A DNA stretch of 64,000 nucleotides, from positions 4,907,123 to 4,971,122 of the forward strand of contig NW_006499827.1 of the NCBI RefSeq assembly GCF_000471905.2. Direction: 5' to 3'. Positions 11,395-22,889 of this stretch are shown here, piece after piece. Each line of letters begins with the position of its first letter. Position 1 is the first letter of the stretch. The stretch comes from Amborella trichopoda. Lineage: Eukaryota > Streptophyta > Magnoliopsida > Amborellales > Amborellaceae. Below the pieces are notes generated by a model that worked only from the letters and a program-made list of their open reading frames with translations, did no database searches and was not told the origin of the DNA. The position numbers and the translations under genes were made by a program.

Positions 11395-11900
11395 CTAGAA
11401 ATACTTCGGGGTACTCTCTTACTACTAGTATCCCTTCTAGCTGAGACTAGATGCCTTGATTCTCTACTATATAGGCTAGATACCCTTCACACTTCTTAAT
11501 CAGAAGGCGAGAAACCCAGAGAGCAGAGGGGAACTGTCCCTAGTGCCCTCAAAGTGTAGCTCAACTTGGCCAGGGCATCTAAAGGTTGTCGTCTTTTCAT
11601 GGCAATTGATGGTGGCATGGTGTGTATACAACCAATCCATGCCCAGAATAACATCAAAATCCTGAATCTCTAGGAGGATCAAGTCTATAGACAGGTCACA
11701 CCCATCAATTGTAATTCCACACTATCTATACACTCTATCAGTTTCCACAGATCCCCCACAGGTGTGCATACTACTAAAGTAAAATCAAGACATGTGGTCT
11801 CAACATTTAGATAGCAAGTAGAAATCGTACCTCTGATAACCGAGGTAGACACCTTAGCTTCTTGCTCGGTGAGGCCAAATAATCGTCCCTACGTCTTTGG
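11395..11900 (-). pseudogene. Protease region with active-site deletion, element A
   Basis: The minus strand shows LTEQEAKVSTSVIRGT, then directly YLNVETTCLDFTLVVCTPVGD, and further on QDFDVILGMDWLYTHHATINC. Compared with the plus-strand copy and element B, about 25 codons containing the D-x-G active site are missing between RGT and YLNV. A frameshift or stop follows near 11690. The protease could not function. Confidence 0.85.
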
Positions 11901-11929
11901 TCGGTCCTCTGTCTTCATCATAAGCAATC

Positions 11930-12924
11930 CTTAACCCAGTGGCCGAGCTTTCCACACCTGAGGCACACGTTTTGCTTCCTGTAACATTCGGCAGTAGTGT
12001 GGTTGTCTTTCCCGTAATGAGGGCAGAGCGGCGTCGATCATTCTCTCTATTGCTCGAGAAATTCTTTTGGGCCCTCTAGTTACGCTGGTAAGGCCCTCGT
12101 ATAACATCCCTGCTTGAAAATTATTGGGGCTTCCTCCCAAAGTTTCTCGATGGCGCAGGCTTCATCTTTCCTTCCTTCCTTGATAGATGGTCCTCGAAGT
12201 GTCTCTCAAGCTTCAAAGCGAGGTCTACTAATGGGGCATATGACTTAAGGTTGGCCGACAGTACTCTCCCTCTAATGTCCGAGCGAAGGCCCCTTTCAAG
12301 CGTATGACTTAAGGTTAGCCGACAGTACTCTCCCTCTAATGTCTGATCGAAGGCCCCTATCAAATTTAGCTGCCTTTCGCGCCTCTGTGTTAATGATGTG
12401 AGGCACATATCTAGAAAGTTCTGCAAATTTAGTGGCGTATTGTTCCACTGTCATTCCCCCTTGTCGAAGCTCAATGAACTCCACTTCTTTTCTCTCCCTG
12501 ACGGAGTCTGGGAAGTACTTATCGTCGAATGCAGTCAGGAAGTTATCCCAAATGGTCTCTGTTCCCGACTCTCTCCAAGATTGTTTTACCGAGTTCCACC
12601 AATATTCAGCCTCTTCCTCCAACATGAAGGCTCCCGACCTGACTTTCTACTCATCCGAGCAGTGTAACACTTCTAGAATCTTTTCTATATGTCTCTTCCA
12701 CCTCTCAGCTTTCTCTACCACTCCTTTCCCTAAGAAGGTTGGGAGTATCAGTCTTGTGAATCTTTCTACAGGCTACTGTCATTTTGCTCTGGGGTAGGCG
12801 TAGACTGGGCTGGCATCGACTCCTTCATCATTTAAGTCATTGCCCTTAGAGTCCTGTAAAACTCATCGAGCATCTCGGTGTTGTCATTGCTGGAACTCGC
12901 AATGTTGGCACAAGCCCTCAGCAT
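11930..12924 (-). pseudogene. Gag (broken), element A
   Basis: Gag begins at an ATG near 12924 (MLRACAN, cf. MLRARANN in B). The capsid part shows SGTETIWDNFL, FIELRQGGMTVEQYATKFAELSRYVPHI and GLRSDIRGRVLSANLKSYAPLVDLALKLERHFEDHL. The second zinc knuckle CLRCGKLGHWVKDC is intact; the first reads CPHYGKDNHTTAEC, with Tyr in place of the second Cys. A 64-bp tandem duplication at 12239-12366 shifts the frame in the DIRGRVLSANL region. Stops near AMT*MMK and downstream frameshifts confirm a pseudogene. Confidence 0.9.
12239..12366. repeat. 64-bp tandem duplication within gag of element A
   Basis: TATGACTTAAGG begins at 12239 and again at 12303, and the following 50 or so bases are nearly identical. 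Elements B and C have a single copy. Because 64 is not a multiple of three, the duplication shifts the gag frame. Confidence 0.92.
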
Positions 12925-13016
12925 CATCAACCTAGCACGGGAACGCCCAGTCACTAATCTATCCTAAAAACTATTCTACGGACTTCTAAAACTCCCTAAG
13001 CCCAAGAATACTATTT

Positions 13017-13033
13017 TGGCTGCTCTGATACCA
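13017..13033 (-). other. Primer-binding site (initiator tRNA-Met), element A
   Basis: The minus strand reads TGGTATCAGAGCAGCCA four bases inside the 5' LTR. TGGTATCAGAGC is the usual plant retrotransposon site complementary to the 3' end of initiator tRNA-Met. Confidence 0.93.
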
Positions 13034-13037
13034 TAAC

Positions 13038-16000
13038 TGTCACGACCGCACCTCCGACCCCTATCATGTACTCGACGGAGGGCGACCGAGCACGGGTTCG
13101 TGATCCCAAGGTAGTGCATGTCACTTAGGTCAGAGTTGACTCAACACCGTTATATCAGTGGTCAACGCAAACCATGGCAAATAACTAAATCGATATTTAA
13201 AATTGAATGGATCCATACACCAACAAAAATGTACGACATCAAATTCTTCACAAAATATTACACTTGAGTTTGGGGCACCAGGGCCCAATATATTACATAT
13301 TTTCCAAAAATAAACAAAATTCAGGGCTAAACTTCCCAACCACCTACAAGATCTGAGTTTCTACTAAAGTGAAAAAGACTTCAACTCCCACTGCAAAACA
13401 TGAGCTTCTGGTCCTCGACCTGACACTATCAATCTACAAGAGGGGAGAAACAGGGGGATGAGCTTTAATGCCCAAAAAGTAGACTTAGGTATTATGCATC
13501 ATTACCGAGTCTATTCATGCATCATAAGCAATTCTTCCAATTATAAGAAGTCATAATGCAGGAATTACGTAAATCAGTAATCAGATCAATGCATCAATTA
13601 CAGATATCATATTCAAATATCAGTTATCATTCAATCATTACAATCATCCGCATTCACATTCACTATTCACATATTAACCACTCACTCCTTAGTTCACTTA
13701 CTCCCGAAGTAGAGGCCCTATCCATCAGGCTAAGCCAATCCCATTGCTTAAGACCTCTATCGTACCTCAAGAGGGAGGGCAATGAAAAGTAGGTAATCAA
13801 CTTCGTAATGCCCTCATACTCGGGCACACGGTCCCCAACGAGCATTGGGGTTTTCGATAGATACTTACCTTGCAAGGCATCACTCACTAGTCTCATCTTA
13901 TAAATTTAAGAGGGTGCAACCCTCCCATTCGATTTTCACCTAACCCCATCCTATCATTCAACAAGTTAGGGAATATTTCCAGCATCACTTTTCTCAGTAT
14001 AGCAGTATCCACTACCAATAGGTCTCTCATTGCATAACATGCAGTATCAGTATAACAGTATCCAATACTGATGGGTGCTACATCACATAGTGGCCAGCAA
14101 TACAATACCATAACAGAATAGTACCCACTGCCAATGTGTATCCCATTGCGTTGTGGTCACTATCACAACGGCATATCATGCTCAAGCAATTAATTCATTC
14201 ATGCTAAATCAGTGCCTTATGACAGATAATTCAAATTTTCATCATGTAGAGTTTGAGTCTTACTCAGAACTATCCAGCAGTCCATAACATTATGATACCT
14301 AGCATAAAACACCCATTATATGATAGCTATAGCAATGTATTTACACTTTGCAATCAGCATTAGCATTACAGCACATGTCATATAACATTCATCATGGGAC
14401 TATCACAATAGCATGACATCTATCAATTTTCACATAACGCATAGCGGCATAGCACCATGCACATAACACTATGGTATTTAGTATTCCTCACATGAAATTT
14501 ATCGCATAGCACTCACGCTTATCGCTTATCAAAGGTAACAATGCGCCACTTGAGTTTCTTAGTGAGAGATCCAGTAAAAGGTAGAACAATATGAGCACAG
14601 GGCTAAAATTTTTGTGTCATGTAACAGTGGTGTACCCCTCTTCTCAGAGGTGTAACTCCCAATCTAAGGAGAATTTCAAAATGGTTCAAACATGCAACTT
14701 TAGGTTTACACATGGGTCTTTAATATGGTTATGGTTTGAAGGTAGTAAGCCGATATTTGATAGGTGAAAATCTCGGCATAGTGTGAGTGACAATAGTTGG
14801 AATTTCCTGCAACTGCGAACAATGATATACCCTCACATTTCGAGGTATAACACTCAATCTACGGGAAATTTTAAAATGAGTTCAACATAAAACTTTAAAC
14901 TCTTTCATAGATCTTTCAAATGGTAGTATTTTGAATGGACATCGTTTGATAGATCAAAACTTGGAGAAAAATAGGTGATAGTTGCTGGAAATCTCAGCAA
15001 CTGTGGATAGTGACATACAATTACATTGGTATATCTCTTAACCCATACGAAATTTTAACATGGTTAAAAAGAAATATTGAAATTAACAAGTATATCTTTT
15101 ATTCAAAACCGATTTGGACTAATTTGGACACCCTTTAGTCACTGAAAAAATTGATGCAAGAGTTACAGTTCTGGAAATTGTCATTCTCAAGTGTAACATG
15201 CTTTGAAGGACACTTGACAACTCTTGATGCAAAACCTTGTCCATATTAAACTAGTCCCACATGTGAACTATTTCACAAATTTTCACGACTAAAATATTAT
15301 TTACCTTGCACAATCAATTGTAGTATTTAGAGGCACGAATCTGGAATTTCACTCTCATTTTAACCCATTCTCACTCATATTTTCATCCTATCATCTAACC
15401 CCCTTTCAATACTTAAAATTGATTTCTACAAAATTTATTGATGCATAGATGCTAAACCTACATACCTGATGGTCACGGTGCCTTCAAATCTCCCACTCAC
15501 AGGCCACTTCGAGCACCACGCAGTGGCTTCTCCAAGGCCAGGAGTTAACTCTCACTTGGTTCTTAGAGATAGAAAGTATGAGGACAAGTGAGGGACACGG
15601 TGGTGGGATGAGAATGGGAGAGGGTTTAAGTATTTCCAAGGTAGGTGGGACCCATTGTGGTAGGCTGGGTAGGTGAAAGTCACTATGGCTGATAGTTGGC
15701 GGTGCTGACATGTACAGCCCTGACAAGAGTGGCACGGACAGGTACGGCAGCGGTCACATTTTCCCTTACACTCACGGCAGTGACATGTGCGGCGCTACCC
15801 ATTTTTCACCTTCACGTGCGGCGTTACCTCTTTACACGCACAACGTTACTCTTATTCACGCACAACGATGGTCCTTCACACGCACGGTGTTGCTCTTTTC
15901 ATGCGTGGTGTTACTCTTATTCACGTGAAGTGATGGTCCTTTACACGCAAGACATTTCTCTTTTCACGTGCGGCATTACTCTTATTCACGTGTGGCGATG

Positions 16001-16120
16001 GTCCTTTACATGCACATCGTTGCTCTTCCTTCTCTCTCTTCTACACACACGGTGCTAGCCCTCATCTACTACACTATTGTCGTGTGCGTCTCATGACTAA
16101 GAAAATTTGGGGTCCTTACA
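13038..16120 (-). mobile_element. Shared middle LTR (5' LTR of A, 3' LTR of B)
   Basis: On the plus strand it begins TGTCACGACC and ends GGGGTCCTTACA. Its left side abuts the PBS of A; its right side abuts a polypurine tract (16121-16138). It therefore serves as 5' LTR of one internal region and 3' LTR of the other. It has a deletion of about 20 bp near 13190 relative to the two outer LTRs. It contains the same ~185-bp repeats and U3 minisatellite; no gene. Confidence 0.92.
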
Positions 16121-16138
16121 TCATCCCCCCCTTAAAAA
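16121..16138 (-). other. Polypurine tract of element B
   Basis: The minus strand reads TTTTTAAGGGGGGGATGA directly before the LTR terminus, matching the tract at 8504-8520. Confidence 0.92.
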
Positions 16139-17600
16139 TGATTTTTTCCTCAAAATCATATCAATGTTAATAAAAAAGGTTGGGGTACTCCTCCCGAATT
16201 TCTTCCTCCTGTTCCCACGTTGATTTTTCTCTTGAATGATGTTGTAGGGGGATTTCTTTATTACGCAAAACCTACCCTCCTATCTAATATCCCAATTGGT
16301 CATTTAGCATAGGTCAAGTCTTTCCTGAGCGGGATTGGTTCGTACTCCAAAACATGGGACGGGTCAGGTTGATACTTTCTCAGCAATGATACATGAAAAA
16401 CACTGTGAATGTTGGCCAATTCTAGCTGCAGGGCAAGCCGGTATGCCATGTTCTTAACTCTTTCCAGGAATTCAAAAGGCCCAATGAATCGTGGGCTCAA
16501 TTTTCCTTTTCTGTCAAATCTCATTATACCCTTGGTTGACGATACTTTAAGGAAGACCCGATTACCCACTTCCAACTCGAGGTCTCTCCTGCGATTGTCG
16601 GTGTACTTCTTCTGCCAACTTTGGGCTGTCTTGAGTCGTTCTCGAATTAAGGCAATTTTTTCAGAGGCTTCTTAAACAATTTCAAGCCCCAACAATTTTC
16701 TCTGCCCACCTCATCCGAACAAATGGGCGACTTACATCTTTTTACATATAGGGCCTCATAAAGCACCATTTGAATACAGGCTTGAAAGCAGTTGTTGTAG
16801 GCAAACTTTATTAGAGGCAGATGGTCCTCCCAACTTCCCTTAAAGTTAATAATACATGCCCTCAACATGTCTTTCAAAGTCTGAATAGTTCTCTCTGACT
16901 GCCCATCCGTCTGAAGGTGAAAGGCAGTGCTAAAGGTAAGTCTGGTTCCTATAGCTGACTGCAGACTTGCCCAAAACCTCGAGGTGAACCTGGTGTCCCT
17001 GTCGGACATGATGCTGACAGGTATACTGTGCAACTTCACAATTTCTCTTATGTATAACTGGGTCAGCTTATCCAGGATATAGGTCGTGCAGATCGATAAG
17101 AAATGGGTGGTTTTAGTTAATCGGTCCACAATAACCCAGCTACTATCGTGCCCCGCACTTGACCTTGGCAATCCGAAAACAATGTCCATAGTGATGTGTT
17201 CCCATTTCCACTTCAGTATGGGCAAGGGCTATAACAGTCCAATGAGTTTCTAGTGTTCTGCCTTCACTTGCTGGCACGTCAAGCACTTAGTGACAAATTG
17301 TGCCACATCCTTCTTCATGTTGCCCCACCAGAAGACCTTTTACAAGTCCTAGTACATTTTTATACTCCTAGGGTGTACCATGTAGCGGGAGTGGTGTGCT
17401 TCTTCTAGAACAACCCTTTTTACACTTCCGTCATTAGGAACACTCAATCGGCCCTTGAACCTCAATAACTCATCACTGTCCATAGTGAAATCCTCTTTAT
17501 CTTCCATCTTCATTTCTTCCATGACATTCATAAGTTGAGGATCTTCCTTTTTCGCCTCTCTGATATCTTGAAAGAGCTAGGGCACTACCGTCATACACGA
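16139..17600 (-). pseudogene. Integrase with GPY/F module and chromodomain remnant, element B
   Basis: A 192-codon open stretch (17225-16647) holds the catalytic core: [11 protein letters not shown] (Asp at residue 14), MSDRDTRF (Asp at 75) and GQSERTIQ (Glu at 111), giving an intact D,D35E spacing. Upstream, separated by stops, is the H2C2 zinc region (EEAHHSRYMVH ... [11 protein letters not shown]). Downstream a 91-codon stretch (16575-16300) contains GNRVFLKVSSTKG, GKLSPRFIGPFEFLERV (GPY/F module) and NIHSVFHVSLLRKY. The following chromodomain is reduced to ILDRRVGFA plus frameshifted text. Even with an intact core, the stops before and after it prevent a complete integrase. Confidence 0.9.
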
Positions 17601-17689
17601 AAGCATTCGGACCCCATCATTAAGGGGTAGAGTTGGGTGCCATTCTACTGCATCCTCTAGCAATCCCATCTCTCGAACCATCAGGTGTG

Positions 17690-18045
17690 CCACTTAGACA
17701 ACAGCTTTCCGGCTTAGGGCATCGACTACCACGTTAGTCTTGCCTGTGTAGTGCAGTCATAATCATTCAGTAAGTCCGTCCATCTTCTTTGCCTCATATT
17801 CAACTCCTTTTCGAAAAATAGGTACTTGAGGCTCTTGTGATCTGTGAACACCTTATTATTCACTGTTACTTGTTTTAATTGCTTATAGTCAATGCACAGC
17901 CTCAGGGACCCATCTTTCTTTTTCACAAATAGGATTGGTGCACCCCAGGGTGACACGGTAGGTCGGAGGAATCTCTTATCCAATAATTCTTGCAACTACT
18001 CTTTCAACTCCTTCAACTCTGCTGGAGCCATTCTATACGGGGCTT
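17690..18045 (-). pseudogene. RT start fused to RNase H end by deletion, element B
   Basis: An 89-codon open stretch (17995-17726) begins as RT ([34 protein letters not shown]) and switches without a break to the end of RNase H ([24 protein letters not shown]). About 870 bp present in element A, including FIDD and the first RNase H catalytic residues, are missing. The junction lies near 17855, where both parental sites (as in A) share CTTA, so microhomology-mediated deletion is likely. A further small deletion after LLNDYDC shifts the frame. B could not reverse-transcribe itself. Confidence 0.9.
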
Positions 18046-18690
18046 TAAAAATGGGAACAGTTCTGGTACATCTATCTCAAATTCAATCTCCCTTACTGGA
18101 GGTAGGGGCGGTAACTCTTCTAGAAATACTTCGGGGTACTCTCTTACTACTGGTATCCGTTCTAGCTGAGACTGAATGCCTTGATTCTCTACTACATAGG
18201 CCAGATATACCCTTCACACTTCTTAGCTAGAAGGTGAGAGGCCCGGCGAGCAGAGATAAAGGTTAGAGGGGAAGTATCCCTAGTGCCCTTAAAGTGTAGC
18301 TCAACTTGGTCAAGGGGTCTAAAGGTTGCCGTGTTTTCATGGCAATTGATGGTGTCATGGTGTGTATACAACCAATCCATGCCTAAAATAACATCAAAAT
18401 CTTGAATCTCTATGAGGATCAAGTTTACAGACAGGTCACCCATCAATTGTAATTCCACACTATCTTTACACTCTATCAGTTTCCATAGATCCCCCACAGG
18501 TGTGCATACACTAGAGTAAAATCAAGAGATGCAGGCTACACATTTAGATAACAAGCAAAATGGGGTGCAACGAAAGAGTGAGAAGGACCAAGGTCAATCA
18601 AATCTTTAGCTTTAGCACCGCAAATAGAAAGCGTACCTCTGATCACCAAGGTAGACCCCTTAGCTTCTTGCTTGGTGAGGGAAAATACTC
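18046..18690 (-). pseudogene. Protease region, element B
   Basis: Minus-strand motifs are LTKQEAKGSTLVIRGTLSICG, then LIDLGPSHSFVAPHFACYLNV with D-L-G at the active site, a stop directly after YLNV, and later IEIQDFDVILGMDWLYTHHDTINC. As in the plus-strand copy, the catalytic triad is D-L-G and not D-S/T-G. Frame breaks occur near 18500 and 18650. Confidence 0.85.
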
Positions 18691-18719
18691 ATCCCTGTGT
18701 CTTTGGTCGGTCCTCTATC

Positions 18720-19649
18720 TTCATCATAGGCAATCCTTAACCCAGTGGCTGAGCTTGCCACACCTGAGGCACATGTTCCTCTTCCTATGACATTCGGCAG
18801 CAGTGTGGCTATCCTTCTCGCAATGAGGGCAGAGCGGGCGTCGATCATTCTCTCTGTTGCCCGAGAAATTATTTTGGACCCTCTGGTTACACTGGTAAGT
18901 CCCTCCTCTAACATCCCTGTTTGAAAATTGTCGGGGCTTCCTCCCAAAGTTTCTCGATGGCGTGGGCTTCATCTTTCCTTCCTTTCTTGATAGATGGTCC
19001 TCACAGTCTCTCTCAATCTTCAGAGCAAGGTCTACTAATGGGGAGTATGACTCAAGGTTGGTCGATAGTACTCTCCCTCTAATGTTCGGCCGACGGCCCC
19101 TTTCAAATTTATCCGCCTTTCACGCCTCTGTGTAAATGATATGAGGCACGTATCTAGTAAGCTCCGCAAATTTTACGATGTATTGTTATGCCTCCTTGTT
19201 GAAGCTCAATGAACCCCACTTCTTTTCTCTCCCTGATGGAGTTTGGGAAGTACTTATCATTGAATGTTATCCCAAGTGGTCTCGGTTCCCGACTCTCTCC
19301 AAGATTGTTTTATCGAGTTCCACCAAAATTCAGCCTCTCCCTTCAGCATGAAGGCTCCCAACCTGACTTTCTGCACATTCGAGCAGTGTAACACTTCTAG
19401 AACCTTCTCTATATGTCTCTTCCACCTCTCAGCTTTCTCTACCCCTCCTTGCCCTAAGAAGGTTGGGGTTGCCAGTCTTCTGAATCTTTCTATCAGGCTA
19501 CTGTCATTTTGTTCTGGGGTAGGCGCAGACTGGGCTGGCATCGACTCCTTCATCATTTGAGTCATTGCCCCCAGAGTCCTTAAAAACTCACCGAGCATCG
19601 CGGTGTTCTCATTGCTGGAACTCACATTGTTGGCACGAGCCCTCAGCAT
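18720..19649 (-). pseudogene. Gag (broken), element B
   Basis: Gag starts at an ATG near 19649 (MLRARANNVSSSNEN), and the first 130 codons are open: MTQMMKESMPAQSAP, LIERFRRLATPTFLGQGGVEKAERWKR, EVLHCS, EAEFWWNSIKQSWRESGTETTWDN. A deletion near 19265 then breaks the frame, and the region around 19080-19200 is degenerate. The nucleocapsid part (18972-18724) has two intact CCHC knuckles, CPHCEKDSHTAAEC and CLRCGKLSHWVKDC. The protein would package element RNA if intact. Confidence 0.9.
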
Positions 19650-19742
19650 CTTCAACCTAGCACATGAGCACCCAGTCACTAATCTATCCTAAAAACTATT
19701 CTAAGGACTCTTCTATGACTCCCTAGGCTAAGAATCCTATCC

Positions 19743-19759
19743 TGGTTGCTCTGATACCA
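19743..19759 (-). other. Primer-binding site, element B
   Basis: The minus strand reads TGGTATCAGAGCAACCA four bases from the LTR, the initiator tRNA-Met type. Confidence 0.93.
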
Positions 19760-19763
19760 TAAC

Positions 19764-22700
19764 TGTAATGACTCCGCCCCCGACCCCTATTACGTAGATG
19801 ATGGAGGGTGACCAAGCGCGGGTTTGTGATCCCAAGGTAGTTCATGTCACTCAAGTCAGAGTTGACTCAACACAGTTATATCGGTGGTCGAAGCAAACCA
19901 TGGCAAAGAACTAAATCAATAACTCCAAGTGTGTAAGAATATTTAAAATTGGAAAGATCCATACACCCAAAAAAATGTACTACATCAAATTCTTCACAAA
20001 ATATTACACTTGAGTCTGGGGCACCAGGGCCCAATATAGTACATATTTTCCAAAATAAACAAAATTTAGGGCTAAACTTCCCAACCACCTACAAGATCTG
20101 AGTTTCTTCTCAAGTGAAAAAGACTTCAACTACCACTGCAAAACAGGAGCTTCTAGCCCTCAACCTGACGCTATCAATCTACAAGAGGGGAGAAACAGGC
20201 GAATGAGCTATAATGCCCAGTAAGTAGATATAGGTATTATGCATCCCTACCGAGTCTATTCATGCATCATAAGCAGTTCTTCCCATTATAAGAAGTCATA
20301 ATGCAGCAGTCATGTAAATCAGTAATCAGATCAATGCGTCAATTACATGCATCATATTCAAATGTCAGTTATCATTCAATCATCACAATTATCAGCATTC
20401 ACATTCACTATTCATATATTACCCACTCACTCCTTAGTTCACCTACTCCCGAAGTAGAGGCCCTATCCATCAAGCTAAGCCAATCCCATTGCTTAGGACC
20501 TCTACTGTACCTCAAGAGGCAGGGCAATGATAAGTAGGTAAATCCACTTCATAATGCCCTCATACTCGCGCACACAATCCCCAGCCCGCATTCGGGTTTT
20601 CGATAAGCACTTACCTTGCAAGGCATCACTCACTAGTCTCATCATATAAATTTAAGGGGGTCCGACTCTCCCATTCGATTTTCACCTAACCCCATCCTAT
20701 CATTCAGCAAGTTAGGAAATATTGCCAGCATCACTTTTCTCAATGTAGTAGTATCCACTACCGATGGGTCTCCCATCGCATAGCGTGCAGTACCAATGTA
20801 ACAGTATCCACTACTGATGGGTGCCTCATCGCATAGTGGTCAACTTCACAGTACCATAACATAACAATACCCACTGCCAATGGGTGTCCCATTGCGTAGT
20901 GGTCACTATCACGACGTCATATCATGCTCAAGCATTTAATTCATTCATGCTAAATAGGTGCCCTATGACAGATAATTTAAATTTTCATCATGTAGAGTTT
21001 GGGTCTTACTCAGCACTATCCTGCAATCACATAACATTATGATACCTAGTATAAAACACCCATTATATGAGAGTTATAACATTGAATTTACGCCTAGAAA
21101 TTATTATTAGCATTACGGCACATGTCATGTAACGTTCATTATGGGACTATCCAAATAGCATGGCATCTATCAATTTTTGCATAACGCATAGCTGCATAGC
21201 ATCATGCACATAACATTATGGTATTTAGTATTCATCACATGAAAGTTATCATATCGCACTCACACTTATCGCTTATCAAAGGTAACAATGTGCCACTTGA
21301 GTTGCTTAGTGAGTGATCCAGTAAAAGGTAACACAATACGAGCGCAAGGCTAAAATTTCTGTGACGTGTAATGGTGATGTACCCCTCTTCTCAGATACGT
21401 AACTCCCAATCTATGGAGAATTTCAAAATGGTTCAAACATGCAACTTTAGGTTTACATGTGGTTCTTTAACATTGTAGTAGTTTGAAGGTATTTGGACGA
21501 AATTTGGTTGGTCAAAAGCTCAGTATAGAGTCAGTGACAATAGCTGGAATTTCTTGCAACTGCGAACTATGATATACCCTCACATTTTGGGGCATAACAC
21601 TCAATCTACGAGGAATTTCAAAATGTGTTTAACATGCAACTTTAAGCTCCTTCATAGATCTTTCAAATGATAGTGGCTTGAAGGCGTTTGGACATCGTTT
21701 GATGGATCAAAAACTTGGCAGAAAATAGGTGACAGTTGCTGGAAATCTCAGCAACTGTGGAGAGTGACATAAACTTACATTGGCATATCTCTTAACCCAT
21801 ATGAATTTTTAACATGGTTAAAAAGCAACATTGAAATAGACGAGCATATATTTCATTCAAAACTGATTTGGACCCATTTGGATACCATTTAATCACTAAG
21901 AAATTCGATGCAAGAACAGTCACAGTTCTAGAAATTCACATTCTCAAGTTTAATATGCTTTGAAGGACACTTAACATTTCACAAACCAAGACAACTCTTG
22001 ACGCAAAACCTTATCCATATTAAACTAGTCTCACAAGTGAACTATTTCACAAATTTTCATGCCTAAAATATTATTTGCCTTGCACAATCAATCGTGATAT
22101 TTAGAGGCACGAATCTGGAATTTAACTCTCATTTTAACCCATTCTCACTCATATTTTCATCCTATCATCTTACCCACTTTCAATACTTAAAATTGATTTC
22201 TACAAAATTTATTGATGCATAGATGCTAAACCGACTTTTCTGATGCTCATGGTGCCTTCAAGTCTCCCACTCGCAGGCCACTTCGAGCACCACGCAATGG
22301 CTTCTCCAAGGGAAACAGTTAACTCTCACTTCGTTCTTAAAGAGAGAAAGTATGATGGCAAGTGAGGGAAACGGTGGTGGGATGGGAAGGGGAGAGGGTT
22401 TAAGTATTTATAGGGTAGGTGGGACCCACTGTGGTAGGTTGGGTAAGTGAAAGCACTATGGCTGACAGTGGGCGCTGATACATACGGCTCTGACAGGCGC
22501 GGTGCTGACAGGTACGGCTGCGGTCACATCTTCCCTTACACCCGAGGCAGTGACATGCGCGGTGCTACCCATTTTTCACCTTCACGCGTGGCGTTACCTA
22601 TTTACATGCACGATGTTACTTATTTCACGTGCGGCATTACTCTTATTCACGTGCAGCGATGGTCCTTCACACGCACGGCTTTGCTCTTTTCATTCTTGGC

Positions 22701-22889
22701 GATTGTACTTTACACGCACGGCATTGCTCTTTTCATGCACGACGTTACTCTTATTCACGTGCGGCGATGGTCCTTTACATGCACAGCGTTGCTCTTCCTC
22801 CTCTCTCTTCTACACACATGGTGCTAGGCCTCATCTACTAAACTATTGCCGTGCGCGTCTGATGACTGGGAAAATTTGGGGTCCTTACA
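19764..22889 (-). mobile_element. Gypsy LTR, 5' LTR of element B
   Basis: On the plus strand it runs from TGTAATGACT to GGGGTCCTTACA, 3126 bp, aligned throughout with the LTRs at 5378 and 13038. Its left side has the PBS of B; its right side has no polypurine tract but joins gag of element C, so this is the outer 5' LTR of the array. U3 is the right-hand ~480 bp, up to a TATA box at 22405-22413. No gene inside. Confidence 0.92.
22405..22413 (-). promoter_or_regulatory. Candidate LTR TATA box
   Basis: The minus strand reads CTATAAATA, about 480 bp from the LTR 5' end, a plausible U3 core promoter position. The homologous site in the other two array LTRs reads CTTGGAAATA and is lost. The C LTR has TATTTATA at a similar place. 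Confidence 0.6.

Larger units (their letters stand above)
5378..22889 (-). mobile_element. Composite gypsy array LTR-INT-LTR-INT-LTR
   Basis: Three related LTRs of about 3.1 kb (5378-8503, 13038-16120, 19764-22889) enclose two internal regions that both read on the minus strand. The middle LTR carries a PBS on its left side (element A) and a polypurine tract on its right side (element B), so both internal regions share it. Domain order on the minus strand is gag, protease, RT, RNase H, integrase, chromodomain, which marks a Del/Tekay-type chromovirus. The outer 5-bp flanks are TATGG (left) and TCTAG (right) and do not match, as expected after recombination between LTRs of two separate insertions. 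All genes are broken. Confidence 0.85.

Noticed and set aside
15696..16058. Open frames of 72-120 codons in LTR minisatellites (also 8078-8392 and 22447-22894)
   Set aside because: They arise from CG-rich tandem units that are open in more than one frame at once; composition is repetitive and no domain or start context is conserved between the three LTRs.
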